A stretch of 64,000 bases of DNA, taken from contig NZ_AUMU01000018.1 of NCBI RefSeq assembly GCF_000430845.1, forward strand, positions 39,896 to 103,895. The letters are read 5' to 3'. The notes under the pieces are model-generated. The model did not search any database, was not told the DNA's origin, and was given only the letters and a program-made list of their open reading frames with translations. This document shows positions 63,390 through 64,000 of the stretch, piece after piece. The stretch's first letter is position 1; the number at the start of each line of letters is the position of its first letter. Position numbers and translations under genes: made by a program. The stretch is from Chryseobacterium gregarium DSM 19109. GTDB lineage: Bacteria > Bacteroidota > Bacteroidia > Flavobacteriales > Weeksellaceae.

Positions 63390-63677
63390 ATGATTGTTAT
63401 ACATAATGTCAGCCACGATCTGCAAAAATTTTTTCAGGATATCTTAGAAAGTTTTAAAGACCTGCTCTCGGAAGTTCAGGAAGCGATCGATCGCAAAGAG
63501 ATCAATTATCCTGATGCACAAGTATTTTTAAGCGATCTGTTTTCACTATCATCCTTTTCTTACATCTTTAACAATTTTTTTAGCACTTTGAAAATTCCTT
63601 TACATAAAAAGTCCATTTTTGATGATTGTAACAATAAGAACAGAAGAATTCTGAATATTCTTTTTGAAAGCAATTAA
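63390..63677 (+). CDS. hypothetical protein, 95 residues
   Basis: A short helical protein beginning MIVIHNVSHDLQKFFQDILE. A predicted coiled coil (ESFKDLLSEVQEAIDRKE) is followed by LSDLFSLSSFSYIFNNFFS, an aromatic amphipathic stretch. No family recognised. It directly follows the IS3 remnant, so it may be a truncated gene. Low confidence that it is expressed. Confidence 0.35.
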   Translation: MIVIHNVSHDLQKFFQDILESFKDLLSEVQEAIDRKEINYPDAQVFLSDLFSLSSFSYIFNNFFSTLKIPLHKKSIFDDCNNKNRRILNILFESN

Positions 63678-63958
63678 GTAATAAAAAGTTAGAATTACAT
63701 TGATGATATAGTGTCGGATGTAAAGAGAGAATCTATCACCGTTTTTTGACAGGACCATTATTTTCTATAAGAGTTTATCTGGTAGAATAATTTTTTCATC
63801 ACTTTCTTTTAATTCTTGTGCGTAGGGTATCTAGGGCTTGGAAATATTGAAAAGGAAGCAGTGACTTTGCTTATGCTTGTGACGGAGGAAGTGTTTTTCA
63901 AATAATAGTATTTTTACGTTAGATCATTCTGAGTAGTGAAAAAAAAGGATAAAAAAAA
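63678..63958. other. intergenic region at the right edge
   Basis: No gene seen; AT-rich with stops in all frames. It ends at a strong minus-strand terminator. Confidence 0.4.
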
Positions 63959-63984
63959 GGCGCCAACTGGAAACAGTTGGCGCC
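63959..63984 (-). terminator. terminator of a gene beyond the right edge
   Basis: GGCGCCAACTG (63959-63969) pairs perfectly with CAGTTGGCGCC (63974-63984), loop GAAA. On the minus strand it is followed by a long T run (A run at 63951-63958 on the plus strand), so a minus-strand gene must end just to the right of the window. Confidence 0.85.
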
Positions 63985-64000
63985 ATTTGGCATTTTGTGA

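Overview
The window looks like chromosomal DNA of a Flavobacteriia member, most probably Chryseobacterium or a close relative. The reasons are AT-rich coding DNA, many AraC regulators, a SusC/SusD pair with ECF sigma and FecR, Bacteroidota-type lanthipeptide genes, and a LysM / DUF4280 / effector set typical of Bacteroidota type VI secretion (T6SSiii). The genus is inferred from gene content; no rRNA or tRNA gene was seen.

Layout: (1) 1-2.3 kb is the right end of a locus with a DUF6625-like glycosyltransferase (cut by the window edge), a probably inactive C39-like protein and a 4'-phosphopantetheinyl transferase. (2) 2.3-14.6 kb holds ordinary accessory metabolism: a CDF metal transporter, a divergent HxlR/nitroreductase pair, an ABM monooxygenase with two SDRs (one frameshifted), AraC regulators, an aldo/keto reductase, a third SDR and a class C beta-lactamase-like serine hydrolase with a membrane-bound AraC regulator. 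(3) 15.5-20.2 kb is a compact class I lanthipeptide cluster: precursor, LanC, and a LanB split into two proteins, with no transporter or protease beside it. IS3 remnants follow. (4) 21.7-26.6 kb is a visibly GC-richer block: secreted PIG-L deacetylase, a 34-residue membrane peptide overlapping both neighbours, a sodium:solute symporter and a DUF2911 protein.

(5) 26.7-36.6 kb is a very AT-rich island that resembles a phage-defence island: a broken PIN-domain gene, a large PD-(D/E)XK nuclease-like protein, AbiH behind a 21-bp perfect hairpin, a one-TM protein, a YozE-like protein, an HTH protein with a 720-residue unknown, and an XRE regulator with a HExxH metallopeptidase. A 121-bp nested palindrome lies at its right edge. 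(6) 36.6-44 kb is a T6SS cargo module on the minus strand: LysM protein, DUF4280 PAAR-like spike, a 783-residue effector with GH19-like and cysteine-peptidase-like domains, then three lipoproteins, of which at least one may be the immunity protein. (7) 44-52.6 kb is a decayed region with long direct repeats, a GC-rich tandem-repeat patch, three remnants of a serine recombinase, attC-like palindromes bordering small genes, an S41 peptidase and an erythromycin-esterase-like protein.

(8) 52.6-60.4 kb is a complete surface-signalling nutrient-uptake module: ECF sigma, FecR, SusC with an STN domain, SusD and a secreted metallophosphoesterase, which points to a phosphorylated substrate. (9) 60.5-64 kb has MarR, EVE and VOC proteins, a lipoprotein, another IS3 remnant, and a terminator for a gene beyond the right edge.
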